DNA of 64,000 nucleotides from Pyrocephalus nanus (taxonomy: Eukaryota; Chordata; Aves; Passeriformes; Tyrannidae), in NCBI GenBank assembly GCA_038380795.1, contig CM076272.1, forward strand, positions 5,948,001 to 6,012,000, read 5' to 3'. Below are positions 1 to 11,130 of this stretch, piece after piece. The position numbers and the translations under genes were made by a program. Every line of letters begins with the position of its first letter. Position 1 is the first letter of the stretch. Under the pieces are notes generated by a model. It saw nothing but the letters and a program-made list of their open reading frames with translations, made no database searches and was not told the DNA's origin.

Positions 1-433
1 CTGTGAAGCCTTTAAGCAGTTGCATGACTACCTCAGCTGAAGTGCTGGGGTACTCTGGCAGCAGTGGAGGCTGGGAAAACAGTGTGCCCTGTTTTGTGGG
101 AGGAGTGCTACAGGCAGCTCCAGACTGTCAAAATGAGACCTCTGTCATTATCCAAACTAAATATTTAAACTTTATGCTTTCCTAAGTTGTGGATTTATTA
201 TGTTACTTTTTCTTTTTTCTATTACTGCAAGTTCTGTGAAATTGTTTGCTGTCAGTTCCAAAAACTGGCACTAGAGTGGCACATTGATTTTAGTGAATAA
301 CCACCAGCCAGTACTGTAATTTCTTCAGTTTGAAACTTTTTAAATGTTTTCATTAAGCAGCATATTTCTTTCAGAAAAAGCAGATGTGTTGATACTGCCC
401 TGTCTTAACTTAATATGACTTCTGTATCTTCAG
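1..433 (+). other. LRRC49: LRRC49 intron, 3' part
   Basis: This is AT-rich non-coding sequence ending in a CAG acceptor at 431-433, directly before the first visible LRRC49 exon. A 60-codon open frame near the start has no recognisable similarity and no splice context, and I treat it as chance. The upstream exons, which would encode the N-terminus and the leucine-rich repeats, lie outside the window. Confidence 0.8.
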
Positions 434-585
434 GAAAAAAAACGGTTAACGATTTGTAACATTGCTCGTCAGTGGAAGATCCAGCAGAACAGAACAGCTC
501 TTGAGGCTTCTTTAAACCAGGATAAAGACAGTGAGCCCTGTCAGATCAATGGCAGTGCTGCATTTGTATTTCCTGAAGAAAGCAG
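434..585 (+). CDS. LRRC49: LRRC49 internal exon (first in window), tubulin polyglutamylase complex subunit
   Basis: The exon runs from a CAG acceptor to a GTATTT donor and carries 50 codons plus two bases of a split Arg codon. It begins EKKRLTICNIARQW and continues with a polar, Lys/Gln-rich stretch, matching as I remember it the segment just after the leucine-rich repeats of vertebrate LRRC49. LRRC49 is a known non-catalytic subunit of the brain tubulin polyglutamylase complex (with TTLL1, TPGS1, TPGS2, NICN1 and CSTPP1). That complex adds glutamate side chains to tubulin tails in axons, cilia and centrioles. The reading frame continues exactly into the exon at 1618, which supports the boundaries. 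The stretch before PEES differs from the human protein I recall and is the least conserved part of the visible protein. Confidence 0.9.
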
Positions 586-1617
586 GTATTTTATTGGGTA
601 ATATTTCTACTTGTTTATGTCTTGCATTCCAAGTTGCTACTTCTCACTATATGTCATTGTCAAAAGTACTATATCCAAATCAATCCTGAAAAGATGTCTG
701 ACTTATTTAATGGTCAAAGGGTAACATATATTTAAAAAGTAATACAACAGCAAGCTAAATTATTAGTTGACTTTGCTAAATAATGGACAACTTCATGTTT
801 GCAAGAAATGTCAAATATGAATTCCTGAGCCTTTTTAAGACTGTTCATTTCCTTGACAAATTAGATTGTTGCCTTCAGTTGAAATGAACAAAATGAAGAT
901 ATGTGGGCGTTAAAAACATTACAAACATTTGTAACCTCTTTGTGCATCAAGAGGTTTCACAGTTGAATTCATGCTCTTATTTTGAACATCTTTTATTGGA
1001 CTGCTTTCACACCCATAATATTTAACACTAGCAGTATTTTGACTTAGGAATAAAACTAAGATAATTTTTGTATTCTTGGTTTAAAATATTTTTTTTTTTA
1101 GCTTATTATTTGTATTGAAAAGGTGGCCATCTGGCATTATATAGTTTAAAATGCACTTTAAGAAATGCTTGAGTGATTGCTTATGTCACAACTTATACAT
1201 TTCACATAGCAAACACAATATGAAGGGGACGTTGCTTAAATAAATACATTGTTTGAAGTTGTGTTTAGATATCTAAAGCAACACAAAATATGCTAGGTTA
1301 GCATTCTTAGTTAACATTTTTAGGCAGTTTTTTAAAATGTGAATGGATTCTTTATTTAATTTTACCCCTTCAACAACTTAAATACACCCAGAGCCCTTCT
1401 GCTGAAGAAGTAAAACATTTGCAGTGTTACTTGATGGAAAGAGGATTTTCCAGCCCTCAGTATTTTTGAACCAGATGGGTCCTGAAAATGAATGAATGCT
1501 GAGAATTGCCATTGTATTTGACAGTTGGGTCTTGGTGACAGTAAGGACTGTCATTCATTGATATTATTATTTCAAAATAGTGTAATTTATATCACTATAT
1601 TTTTATTTCCTTTGCAG
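586..1617 (+). other. LRRC49: LRRC49 intron (1032 bp)
   Basis: A GT-AG intron, donor GTATTT and acceptor TTTGCAG. It is AT-rich with several T runs, and I see no repeat or RNA gene in it. Confidence 0.85.
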
Positions 1618-1855
1618 GTCTCTTGATGCAATTCTGAGCAGTGCAGTACAAGGCTTGTCTGTTCTAGAGTCTCATTTAGTGGAAGTGGAAGGGGACACTC
1701 TTGGCTTGTATGGTGCAGGAGCTCTGGAGTGCCTTGATCGGAACTGGAGTGTTCAAACAGCTGGAATTATCGTCACAGTCTCCTTTATGTTCATAGAATT
1801 TGATGAAATTGTTCAAGTGTTGGCAAAACTGAAGATAAAATTCCCTAATTGTGTG
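1618..1855 (+). CDS. LRRC49: LRRC49 internal exon (second in window)
   Basis: The exon has one base completing an Arg codon and then 79 codons, ending in phase 0 before GTAAGT. It encodes the core of the conserved C-terminal domain, including GDTLGLYGAGALECLDRNW and SVQTAG followed by FIEFDEIVQVL. I recognise these as hallmarks of LRRC49 orthologues. The pattern suggests a folded domain rather than leucine-rich repeats, but I do not know a structural name for it. The last three codons read Asn-Cys-Val where I recall Asn-Ser-Leu in human, a small change at the splice junction. Confidence 0.93.
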
Positions 1856-3102
1856 GTAAGTGTGCCTCAGGTTTCAGCTCTGTAAACAGCTATGGAAGGT
1901 GCATTCCCTAATAGAACCTTCCTTTGGCACAGTCCCCTTTGAGTGCCTTCATGTCAATAGATACAGTTATGAATTGCATCTCTTGGTATTATAACATCAA
2001 CTTTAGCTTGATACTTCTTAAAAATCAATACTTAAGTGTAGATTCCTTTTCGGACTGGTTTTTACTTCCTTTGACCTAGCTGATTATTTTGAAGTTGAAA
2101 AGCTGGTCTGTAAATACAGTCTTGCCATGCTATAATACTGTTACGGATCTGTAGTATCAGGAGGACTTCCTTTGTGTTGTGAGCTCAAAGATTAGATAGT
2201 TGATAGGATAAAAAGAAAGAAGTAAAATTGAAGGGAATAGCTAACTAAATCAGTACTGCTCTTGGAATGACTCAGTTCTTGATGAAGCCAAGCAACATAA
2301 ATAAGATGTCTCTTTAGTATGTCTCTTTTTCATTTTTTTCCTTGGATGTTGAAATCAGTCATTTTGAAGTGAATAGTAAAATAAAAATAACATACATAAG
2401 CAACTTGTAACTCAGGCAGTATGACTCCTTGCTTCTTTTCAAGGTTTTGAGTATAACAAAACTTCTTGGTTTAATTGAAATAGATAAATTTGTGAGGAGC
2501 TTGAGACAAATTTATCCATATTAATGAAACAATAGTTTCAGGGTGGGGAGGGAGGGTGGAATTTGTGGGTGATAGCAGAATCTTAAACTAAATTTTTATC
2601 TTCCCTGCCAATTTTTCCTCCTCCTTCCCTCAGTAATGCTACTGTGTAGCCAGATATATGATGCTCATAGGAACATTAGTGTAGGGCATGGTTCAAACAC
2701 AGCAGGGTATGACTTAGCCAGCATGTTGTGCCCAAAAAAAGTCAGATTTTTGAAAACATGTATTGTATTTACTTTTATGTGTAGATGCTGCAGCTGCTTT
2801 ACTTGCAGAATTAAACATTGCTCAAGTACTATCATTGCTTTTTGTAACATTGAAAATATTAGTTAGTAAAGGATTTATAAATTCATTAGGGGTTGTGAAG
2901 TTGCCGTCTCTCAATATATGCAACATATAAGTGGTTGAAACGTTGATGTGTTTTGCTAAAAAGACCTCCAGTGGAAAAGAGCTCAGTGGCTTCATCAGAC
3001 CCATGACTCCATATCTGAGTTTCAAAAAACAGAGTGGCGCAAAATAGTGGGTTCCCTCTTTATTGTTTATTTTTGAGTTTACTGTGGTTTGACCTTTCTC
3101 AG
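1856..3102 (+). other. LRRC49: LRRC49 intron (1247 bp)
   Basis: A GT-AG intron (GTAAGT to TTTCTCAG). It holds a G-quadruplex motif at 2541-2556 on the coding strand. Overlapping open frames of 60-76 codons on both strands at 2636-3025 show no recognisable protein and are judged chance. Confidence 0.85.
2541..2556 (+). promoter_or_regulatory. Intronic G-quadruplex motif
   Basis: Four G runs (3, 4, 3 and 3 bases) are separated by single-base loops T, A and A. This layout fits a stable parallel G-quadruplex. It lies on the sense strand of LRRC49, so it could form in DNA or in the pre-mRNA. Any regulatory role is inference. Confidence 0.6.
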
Positions 3103-3288
3103 CACCTGAAATTCAAGGAGACAAACCTTGTGGTGCTGCAGCAGTTCAATGCACTGGCTGAGATGCACCACATGGAGCAGCTGACAGTTGATCCTCAGGG
3201 AAATCCGGTTGTCAACTTCACTTTGTGGAAATACTATGTTCTGTTCAGACTGAACCATTTCAACCTGCAGAAGATAAATGGAGTGAAG
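3103..3288 (+). CDS. LRRC49: LRRC49 internal exon (third in window)
   Basis: Exactly 62 codons, phase 0 at both ends, between CTCAG and GTAGGA. It encodes HLKFKETNLVVLQQFNAL, then a segment with LTVDPQGNPVVNFTLWKYY, then FRLNHFNLQKINGVK. The middle block is nearly identical to the human protein as I recall it. The open frame continues in front of the acceptor from 3034, but that part is intron, as shown by the polypyrimidine tract and the clean join from the previous exon. The exon is symmetric, so skipping it would keep frame and remove 62 residues of the C-terminal domain. Confidence 0.94.
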
Positions 3289-6267
3289 GTAGGACAGTAT
3301 TGCTTCTTCCTTACTATTGGTCTTACAGGATTCTTACAGAATTGTATTTTAAAAGAGCAGATGAATTGATAATAAAATGAGCCCAGCCCTGTCAGAGTCT
3401 TTTCAGCACTAGGGGAAAAAAATTTAAGTAGACTTCACCGTGTTATTTGTTGTGAAATAAATATTTAAATTAATACAATTTAATAATATTAAATATGTGC
3501 AAATAATATTAAATAACTCCATAATTTTACTTGATTTTTTAAGAGGCACTTGTTTATTGTGTTTGAGAAGATCACAGTGTTGACATTGAATACTTATGCA
3601 AAAGTGGTTTTTTGACAGACTCCTTAATGATTTACAGGGTTATAAAATATCATAGAATCATGTAGTCTTCTTTAAGCCTATCACAGGAAAAAATAACACA
3701 ACTATTTAAGTAGACTTTTTGTTACAATCTCAAGGTCAGGAAATTCAGTCTCTGAAGGAAGACTTTGAATTTAATATTTCTTGGGGAGAATTGAATAAAT
3801 GGAGCGCATGTAGCACAGCACAATTTTCTCTGGGCCATATATCAGATCTTAAATATGTATGACAAGAACATTTTTGTCCTTAACAAACCTTTTCAGCAGA
3901 CCACACTGTATGAAGATGTGCACACAAATTTTTTCTTAGTGTCATTAATCATTTGAAAAGTGTCATAGCCAAGCTGAGAAAAGAGATGAGCTCTGATCGC
4001 TGTTTTTCATTACCTTACAGCAGAAGTCTTGGCATCCAGCTTTGCAGATGTATATCGCCTTTTTGATTTTCATCAGTAATGGAAAATACTGTTTAATGTA
4101 AAGAACACAACCCCTGAAGTGTATTCTCAGACCTTAGATCAGCCCTGGATAATAGTTTAGATGACAGAAAGGGAAATGTGCATATTCTGCTGTTCTGATC
4201 ACCATTTATGTGCAATGTTTGTGGAGACTGTTGTGTTGCCAACTCTGAGATTCACAGAGCTGTGAAGTAAAAGCAATATATACCAACTGAATTAACTAAA
4301 TAAATTGCATTTTTAAACTATAAAAAACCTGCATAACAAAGCTTTTATTTTCTCCAGTTCATGTTCCAGGCCAGAAGCTGAGTGTTCATCTCCCCCTAAC
4401 AATGATTCTATTCCCTTGTCCAATCGTTACATTTGCTAACTGTGAAAAAGCAAACTCTCTTAGTTGAGATAGACTATTTGAAGTTTTTTCCAGTGACAGT
4501 AATCTCCGATTAATTCCAAATTGTCAAGGTTTGCAGTTACCAAACCCTACAGAAAGTTGTACAGCCATGGTATGGCAAACAATGTGACAGATGCACCACA
4601 TTCCCTGAGCTGGGCCTGTTGGCACGGTTGGTGCCTGTCCCCTGTACTTGGCAGGAACCAGGCATGAAGCCTTACATTTATGTGATACTACCGTTAAATC
4701 TTTTTGTGATTAATGGAGCAAACAATGCACTGCAGTAAGAAAGAGAACATGAGTTTTTGTGAACTGGAGAGTGTATTCAGCATTGCTGTCTCTGTTGACC
4801 TGGTCCTTATGCTTCTCTTAACATAAATAAATACATTAAAGTCACTTATTTCTCCAGCAGGCATTTCTGCCTGCAGTGGGCTTTGTTTCTGCCTTTGTTT
4901 CTTTGTTTCTGCCTTCTGTGCTCTTTGTTTTAGACCTTGCTTCTGTTACAGACTCTTCAGCAAGACCATCTACTCCTACTACTAAATAAGACTTATTTAA
5001 TTTTAAGTGAAAATGAACTAAACACTGTGAAAATGGATTTGACTTTACATTTCTAATTTCCTGGTCTGTATCTTCTCTGGTGAATTTATCCCTCCATTAT
5101 GCTGTTGCAGTATACTTAGGCAAGAGTAGACTGTATAGTCCATAAACATTAAACAAGAATATAACAGAAGTCTGTTAATGTGGATCAAAATTCCATTTTG
5201 CTCACACATTTGAATAATATAGAACACAAAGTCTGTCTGGAACTGCTTAACAAATATTGTGAGTATTGAAGTTTATTTAATAATGGGTTGTTCTCCCAAA
5301 ATATGTTACAGGATGAACGGAAATTAAATTTGATCCAGAAGTTAAGAAGTCAGTGAGTAAGTTTCATCATCCAGTGTTATCCAGGTCAGATTTAGATGAT
5401 CATAAAGATTGCTTCTGCTCTCAGTGGAAAGCCAGGAGTCCAAAAACTGTGCCAACAAACTTTTGGCAGTTGAAAGCATTTTGTAGTCTGGCCATCCACA
5501 GGATATGATCTCCAGAGGTTACGAGCCAAGACAAACAGAAAACAATAACAACCACCACCAAAAAATGAGCCCCTTCACATTCTTTACACTTCTTTACACT
5601 TTTCAATTTTGTATAAAAGGAATCCTGAAAACTTTTCAACCGTTGGAAATTAAAGAGACATCTGTAACATAATGTTGACAAAGCAGTATGGTTGATATTT
5701 AGAGAAGTGTAATGGAGGAACACTTATTTTCAGGAGTTGAAAAATGCAGAGAAAATACTTTTTTCCCCCCCTCTAAAGCCTCTCTTTCTATAAAGTCTTC
5801 TCCATGATGCTGCCAAAATAGGACAGTTTATAACTTACCCTTTTCACATGTGCATGTGTAGAATCTTTCTGTTTCTCCAGCATAACTTAATCAGAAATTT
5901 TCCAGTAGACCTTCTGCAAGTGCAGGCAATATGGAGCAGAATTAATATGTCTGGCCTTCAGAAAAAAACTGTTATAAAATCCATCATTTCACAGAGACTG
6001 TTGTGAAGCACAGTATATACATTGGAATTTCCAGAATTATAGGAAATCAAACAAGCACCAGTACCCCATTTGGTTTTTTCTACAGTAAATTTGAAGTGCC
6101 AGTAAAAGAAAATCTGTTTTGAAGATGTGCCTGGAACAGATCTGTTTGCAGTGTCCTGTGTAACATGTCTGAGTTAATTCTCAATGTACATGTGTAATGA
6201 AATATGAATGCCCTAATTTTAAAATGTAACTTTTTTTCCTTTTTGTTCTCTTCCCACTCTCTCACAG
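3289..6267 (+). other. LRRC49: LRRC49 intron (2979 bp)
   Basis: The largest intron seen, GTAGGA to CTCACAG. It is AT-rich and mostly unremarkable. A short CR1-tail-like string (ATCATAGAATCAT) occurs near 3648-3660 without other CR1 sequence around it. The 100-codon minus-strand frame at 5421-5723 shows no recognisable similarity. Confidence 0.85.
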
Positions 6268-6377
6268 GTTACTGAAGATGATGTTGTAAAGGCAGAAAGG
6301 CTCTTTGGCATCCTGGCATATGTAGCATCTTCTGAGCTGCCACATTATCGTGTACTTTCATTATTTGGAGAATCCAG
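6268..6377 (+). CDS. LRRC49: LRRC49 internal exon (fourth in window)
   Basis: The exon has 36 codons plus two bases of a split Arg codon between CTCACAG and GTAAAA. It encodes VTEDDVVKAERLFGILAYV and then ASSELPHYR, closely matching the corresponding LRRC49 segment I recall (AERLFGILAHVASSELPQYR in human). It was too short to stand out by ORF length. It was found by following the protein family across the long intron and checking that both joins keep frame. Confidence 0.92.
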
Positions 6378-6544
6378 GTAAAACACAATGAAGAGAACTG
6401 GGATTTCTCCAGAATGTGTTGTTTAATTCTTTTGCACACTGTTATGATAAATTCTTTTTGGGTAAAACGATAATTTCACAAAAACTGTCTTAGAGATGGT
6501 AAGTCCCCTGAATATTGCACAAATGTTACCATCTCCTGGTCTTG

Positions 6545-6549
6545 TAGCC
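6545..6549. repeat. Target-site duplication, left copy (TAGCC)
   Basis: Five bases directly before the LTR, repeated exactly at 7784-7788 directly after it. This shows integrase-type insertion of a complete LTR end to end, followed by LTR-LTR recombination. Confidence 0.88.
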
Positions 6550-7783
6550 TGTCGTGGTTTTGCTCTGGGTCAGTTTGCTTTCACACCCCCCACACAATTA
6601 CTATTAGTTGAGAGAAGGTTTATGCAGACAAAAGAGACTTGATTTGGGAAAATAACATTTATTCTAGCAAACTAAAAACTACTAAGGAACTATATCTATA
6701 ACAACTCTACTTAAGTAAAGTACTGCATATTTACAGAAATACTTCTCCCCCCTTTATATCAGTCCAAGGAAGAGAAGCAGGTTTCTTTCTCCATTCTCGG
6801 AGCTCCAGGTCTCTTCAGTAACTTTGCAGCACTCTCGTCGCAGCTGGAACTCTTTCTCTTTGTCAGCTCCAAGGCTGGGCCTACCCCCCTCCTGGGCTAA
6901 GACCAGAGGCTGGGGGTTACCCAGGCCCTGAAGGTCTTCTTTTCCATGGACTTGCAAGGGGACACTTGCCTACCACGGATCTTCTTCCATGGGGTTACAG
7001 GGGATAATGGCTTATGAGTCCACCCCTGTTTCCCTATGGAGGTCCCTCCCCACGGGAGAACAGTCCTTGATAGACCTCTCTGGCATGGGTCTAGCATAGA
7101 TCCCACACATGGATCCCAACATCCTACCTGGGCCGTCTCGCTCCAGCATAGGTTTTCCTCAGGGTCACAAATCTTCAACAGGACTCTGCTTCACCTCAGG
7201 TCTCTCATAAGAAAGTCTGGGCTTCTTCATGCATCAACTTACTCCAGTGTAGGCTCTTCCACGAGCAGCACGGGGATCTCCTCACCCCAACAAACTTCCA
7301 TAGGTGGCAGGGATTTATTTTTCAGTCTTTTCCCTGCTGAAGGGAGAGAGCAAAAGGGGGGAAGAAACAAGCCCCTCTTCACACTTTTCTTCTCTCTCCT
7401 GCAGCTGCCAGCTTCAACCTTGGACACTTCGTTTTCTCTTTGCTGGAATTTCTTCTGCAGTGTTTCTCGTCCAAGCAGTCAGTCCTTCTCTAAAGATTTT
7501 TTTCTTCACTCTCTTACATGAGAGAAGGGGGGCTTCAGTGCCACACCTGCCCCCGGCACAGGGCCAGGGGAGGAAGTGGCCCTGGCCCCACTCGGGGCCC
7601 GCCGTCTAGTACATGGCTGCTACTCCTAATTTCCACTGCACAACCCACTTTTTTTCCCATTTTCTTAAATATGTAATTAGCAAAGGCGTTATTGAGGGTT
7701 TTAATTGGCTTCTTGTCTGGAAATCCACCTGGACAAAACCATTCTCAGCCCCAGGGGCTGGCCAACTGGGCAAAACCATGACA
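6550..7783 (-). mobile_element. Solo LTR, TGTCGTGG family, with TSD TAGCC
   Basis: A 1234-bp solo LTR in minus orientation. On the + strand it starts TGTCGTGGTTTTG and ends CAAAACCATGACA, an imperfect terminal inverted pair. It is flanked by the perfect 5-bp duplication TAGCC (6545-6549 and 7784-7788). On the minus strand there is a TATA box (6753-6758 on +) next to a G run, and about 90 bp downstream a polyadenylation signal AATAAA (6658-6663 on +), as expected for the U3-R boundary. It is homologous along its length to the 1393-bp LTR at 25661-27053 but visibly more diverged, so it is older. No retroviral coding sequence is present; the open frames inside it (for example 7036-7521) are on the antisense strand and not maintained in the relative. 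A 5-bp TSD fits class III ERVs and some class II ones; class not decided. Confidence 0.92.
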
Positions 7784-7788
7784 TAGCC
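7784..7788. repeat. Target-site duplication, right copy (TAGCC)
   Basis: Identical to 6545-6549 and directly after the terminal ACA of the solo LTR. Confidence 0.88.
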
Positions 7789-8283
7789 AGAGGTTTTCAC
7801 ACAGTTTGTAATGAAGTCTGCTGAGTCAGGTGAAAAGGCACATGCATGCAAATGTACTGCTTGTTCAGTTCTCCAGTTGTATTGGTGGAGGCTTGTGGAC
7901 TTTCCAATGAAAACTGGCTATTTTTTGTAGGTGTTTTATAGTGGGTGACTGTAACAGTTAACAGATTTGGGAGTTGTACTGTAAAAAAAGGGTGCTTAAA
8001 CCCCTGTATTTTCAGTCTTCTATAAATGAGTACTTAATACAAATTTAAGCTGCAAGACTTCCCATTTAGGAGATGCTATGTGGTATATGTCAAGGTCAAT
8101 TACATAGATGCAAATTAACGAAGGATCCATATATATTTTGAACAACTTGAGAATATAATATACTTGAAAGCTCAAAAGTATATGTTCAGAAGGAGATTAA
8201 AAAACACTCACAATCACTAGAAACATCTGCACTTGAAAAAAAATTCCAATAATTAGGACTGTAAACCTCTTATGTTTTCACAG

Positions 8284-8437
8284 GAGGAAGCAATTTCATT
8301 ATCTGCTAGAGGGAAAGGGCAAGAAATCTGGGGTTGGGAGTGAGGAAAGTAATGATAACAGAAGAAATGGAGGGGAAAGCACAACTCGAGCAACGCTGAG
8401 TTACATGACAAAGGACTTCCATATGGAAAAGCTTGAG
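8284..8437 (+). CDS. LRRC49: LRRC49 internal exon (fifth in window)
   Basis: The exon has one base completing an Arg codon and then 51 codons, ending in phase 0 before GTAAGT. It encodes RKQFHYLLEGKGKK, a polar linker rich in Ser, Asn and Gly, then RATLSYMTKDFHMEKLE. Both ends match the LRRC49 segment I recall; the Ser/Asn-rich middle is more variable and is probably a flexible linker. The exon follows directly after the LTR-bearing intron with an intact acceptor (TTTTCACAG), so the insertion has not destroyed the splice site. Confidence 0.92.
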
Positions 8438-10459
8438 GTAAGTGTATCATTAAAAAATACTTTCATTCTCTATTAGGTAACCTTAGGCTACTACTCATGG
8501 AATCTGTCTAGATATCGAGTTTCAGTTGTGCTATTGAGAATGGTGGTTTTAAAATATCACTGCTTAATATGTTTACATACCTGATCAAACACTTCATCTA
8601 ACTGATCTTTGCCAGAATATTGGAAAAAGCTCAGTTTACTCAAGTAGTTCCTGAACAGTGCCACTGTCTCAGAAATACATTCTCACCTACAAGCCTTATG
8701 TTCATGAAAAAATGTATCTGAATTATTAAAATGTAAGAAGTGAGCACAGTTTTTTACAAAGAGAAATGTATATTGCACGTGTTAGATTTTACCAAAATAA
8801 GTTTAAGAAACATCTTGAAAACACTTTAGACAGTGTAGGCTGTAGTAATAAAGAGCTCTTTCTTAGATTTTAAATGAGCTACAGGAAAGTAAATATATAT
8901 GAAATGTGTTAGGTTTAATTATTAGTAAAACTGCGAGCTGGCTTGTTTCAGACAAGTGCATCAGTCGTGGTTGTTTTAGTTTGTGTTTCTGATCTGCTCA
9001 GTCTTTTGCTTGGGCAGAGGGAAATTGTTCCCAGAGGGAACAGGATTCTTTCAGCCACAGTCTCCTTTCTGAGCAATCATCATGAGTTCTAGCTGTATAC
9101 ACCCTGACTGCCACATTTGTCCCAGTATTTGCTTTCTGGTTGTGTAGAAATAGATAAATCCTCTAGTGCAAGGAATTTAATCAGGTTCGGTAATCACTGA
9201 ATTCAGTTATTGCATTGTGGCTTTGTAATCTCAGATCCACAGCGCAGAACAGAGACAGTGACTGCATGTGTGAAGGAATTAAATTAAGAAAACATTTTAG
9301 TTTCAAAAGCTGTGATTGTAGGTCTTAACTTTGAATAGCATGGAGTAAGGCAGTGAGGTATTTCTCTTGTCCTTTACCCTGGAACAAGCGCTATAATAAA
9401 ATAAGCTTGGTATTTGTGCAGTCCATTAAATATATGTATTGTTATCTCTTCCCAGTGCAGCAATTCCCATCTTGTCCTTGGCTATAGTACTTTGTTTGCA
9501 GCAGATATTGTGGAACGTAAGAGTGAGATAGGCAAAACCAGCTGCTTGCAGTTCCCCATCAGCAATAAACTAACATGATCAGCGTGCCTGAATAAACATG
9601 TTGGTAAAGATGACAGTCTTAAGTAATTTTTTAATAATTTGAGTGCTTAGCTGAAACCAGTGGAAAGTATTTTCTCTGCTTTATCACTCATTAAAGAAAA
9701 CTTCTGTTTTGGTGGCCTGAAGCATGATCTAGCATTTTAAACAATGCCATAAATCAAACTAGTTAGACATTTAGCACCAATATAACTTATTATTCAAAGC
9801 TTGTGATGGCATTTTATAGAAATTTTGCAGAAACAGGGATTAATACTGTTTGAGTAACCAAAATACAGAGCTAGTAGATGCACAAAGGACTGTATTTTTT
9901 TATTAATTTTTAAAGGTTCAGCTTACTGTAGTATCTAATGTAATACTTATTAGGAACCACGCACTTGCCAGAGTGCCTGTGGAAAAGGATGTGTACTGGC
10001 ATGTTTTTCTATGGCAATATGCTTGTTAGGGCAGGTAGATAAACATATACTGTCCAACTGTTGTACTATGATGAGGAAATGCTGGAAAGGGAGAGAAGGA
10101 AGAAAAGTGGTTTAGTGCATAATAGTTTCTGTAAATTTTCAGTGCTATGCCAGAAGGCAACAAAAATAGTGCTGTTAAAAGTTATTTATGACCACTTTAA
10201 AGTTGATTTCAGATATTAATGAATTAATATAATATGGATATTATAAGTACACTAAGATTCTGTGGCTCAACACTGACCCTGGGCCATGAGACGTAAAAGT
10301 AAGAGAAGAAAGTGCACAATAACCTCTTTGCCTATTAATTGCTATGTCCTTTAATTCATGAAATTTTTGTGGGTTTTTTTTTTTTTTTTAAATTTGCTCT
10401 TGTTTACCTTTTTTTTTTCCCCTCTTTCTTATACAACGTGTAATGGTCCTCTCATGCAG
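8438..10459 (+). other. LRRC49: LRRC49 last intron (2022 bp)
   Basis: A GT-AG intron with donor GTAAGT and acceptor ATGCAG. Its 3' end has two long T runs (about 10374-10389 and 10410-10420) forming a strong polypyrimidine region some 40-85 bases before the acceptor. No other feature was recognised. Confidence 0.85.
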
Positions 10460-10666
10460 GAAATCAAGGAAAGGAAAACATTTTGCCAGACATATGTGGA
10501 GAACTTGGTGAAAGAGGCAGCTGACATCAATATGAAGAACGAGTCGCTGCAGAAGCTCTGGCCTCAGATGTTCATTGAGCTGGTCAGAGACGCAGTGATA
10601 GAAATACGCAATAAAAATTCCTACATGAAGCTCTGCTTACAGAGGATCACTGAGCAAAAACAGTAG
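10460..10666 (+). CDS. LRRC49: LRRC49 terminal coding exon
   Basis: The exon has 68 codons and a TAG stop. It encodes EIKERKTFCQTYVENLVKEA followed by a highly conserved block containing LQKLWPQMFIELVRDAVIEI and ending CLQRITEQKQ. Heptad-like spacing of Leu, Ile and Val suggests a helical C-terminus. This block is almost unchanged from the human protein as I recall it, the strongest evidence for the gene's identity. The open frame extends upstream to 10358, but the bases before 10460 are intron (T-rich tract and CAG acceptor), and the preceding exon joins in frame. The total encoded here is 348 residues, about half of the roughly 690-residue family length. Confidence 0.95.
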   Translation, partial: EIKERKTFCQTYVENLVKEAADINMKNESLQKLWPQMFIELVRDAVIEIRNKNSYMKLCLQRITEQKQ

Positions 10667-10820
10667 AGCCAAGGCATGTTGTCTTGCAAGCTTTTTGGTT
10701 CAGTATTCCATTATGTTTTACAAACTTCATCCAATAGAATTACCATCACTAATATGGCATACTTCACCTCCCCACCCAAAAGGATGCCTTTAAATCTTAA
10801 TTAACTGTCAATAGCTTTGA

Positions 10821-10826
10821 AATAAA
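10821..10826 (+). terminator. LRRC49: Proximal polyadenylation signal AATAAA
   Basis: Canonical hexamer 155 bases after the LRRC49 stop codon, followed by T-rich sequence. Confidence 0.55.
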
Positions 10827-11106
10827 AGTTTACTTCTGTACTGCTTCAACAATGTTTCCATGGCCAATTAAAACAGTGAGATAGCATGGGTGAGATAACT
10901 AGGTGATTGTTGTGTTTTACTCAAGTTATTGTTTATTTTTTTCTGCTACCCTTGATTCTGTAGTGCTACAGCATTGATTTTTGAGGAACAAATGTACAAT
11001 GCTTGCCTTATTTTTTATTAAACACTTTTCAATTTTCACTTTTTTGACTGCTGCTGTTTAAAAAAAAAATCCAAAGTAGTAGCTGATTCTTTTATGACCA
11101 AAAGCT

Positions 11107-11112
11107 AATAAA
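11107..11112 (+). terminator. LRRC49: Distal polyadenylation signal AATAAA
   Basis: Canonical hexamer about 440 bases after the stop codon, in an AT-rich 3' UTR. It is the likelier end of the long transcript. Confidence 0.55.
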
Positions 11113-11130
11113 TTATTTTTACACCCTAAA

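Larger units (their letters stand above)
6378..8283 (+). other. LRRC49: LRRC49 intron (1906 bp) hosting a solo LTR
   Basis: A GT-AG intron (GTAAAA to TTTTCACAG). About two thirds of it is the solo LTR at 6550-7783, inserted antisense to the gene. Without the insertion and its 5-bp duplication the ancestral intron would have been about 667 bp. Confidence 0.9.
10667..11130 (+). other. LRRC49: LRRC49 3' UTR
   Basis: AT-rich sequence after the stop codon with two canonical polyadenylation signals AATAAA, at 10821-10826 and 11107-11112. Alternative ends are therefore likely at about 10845 and 11130. A further AATAAA at 11524-11529 could extend a minor isoform. The exact cleavage site cannot be read from the sequence. 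Confidence 0.7.

Noticed and set aside
3645..3662. CR1 tail-like string ATCATAGAATCAT
   Set aside because: No adjoining CR1 sequence could be recognised, so it is too short to call.
7036..7521. 161-codon + strand open frame
   Set aside because: Antisense to the solo LTR and not conserved in frame with the other LTR copy.
10358..10459. Upstream start codon of the last LRRC49 exon frame
   Set aside because: These bases are T-rich intron before a CAG acceptor; the previous exon joins in frame at 10460.
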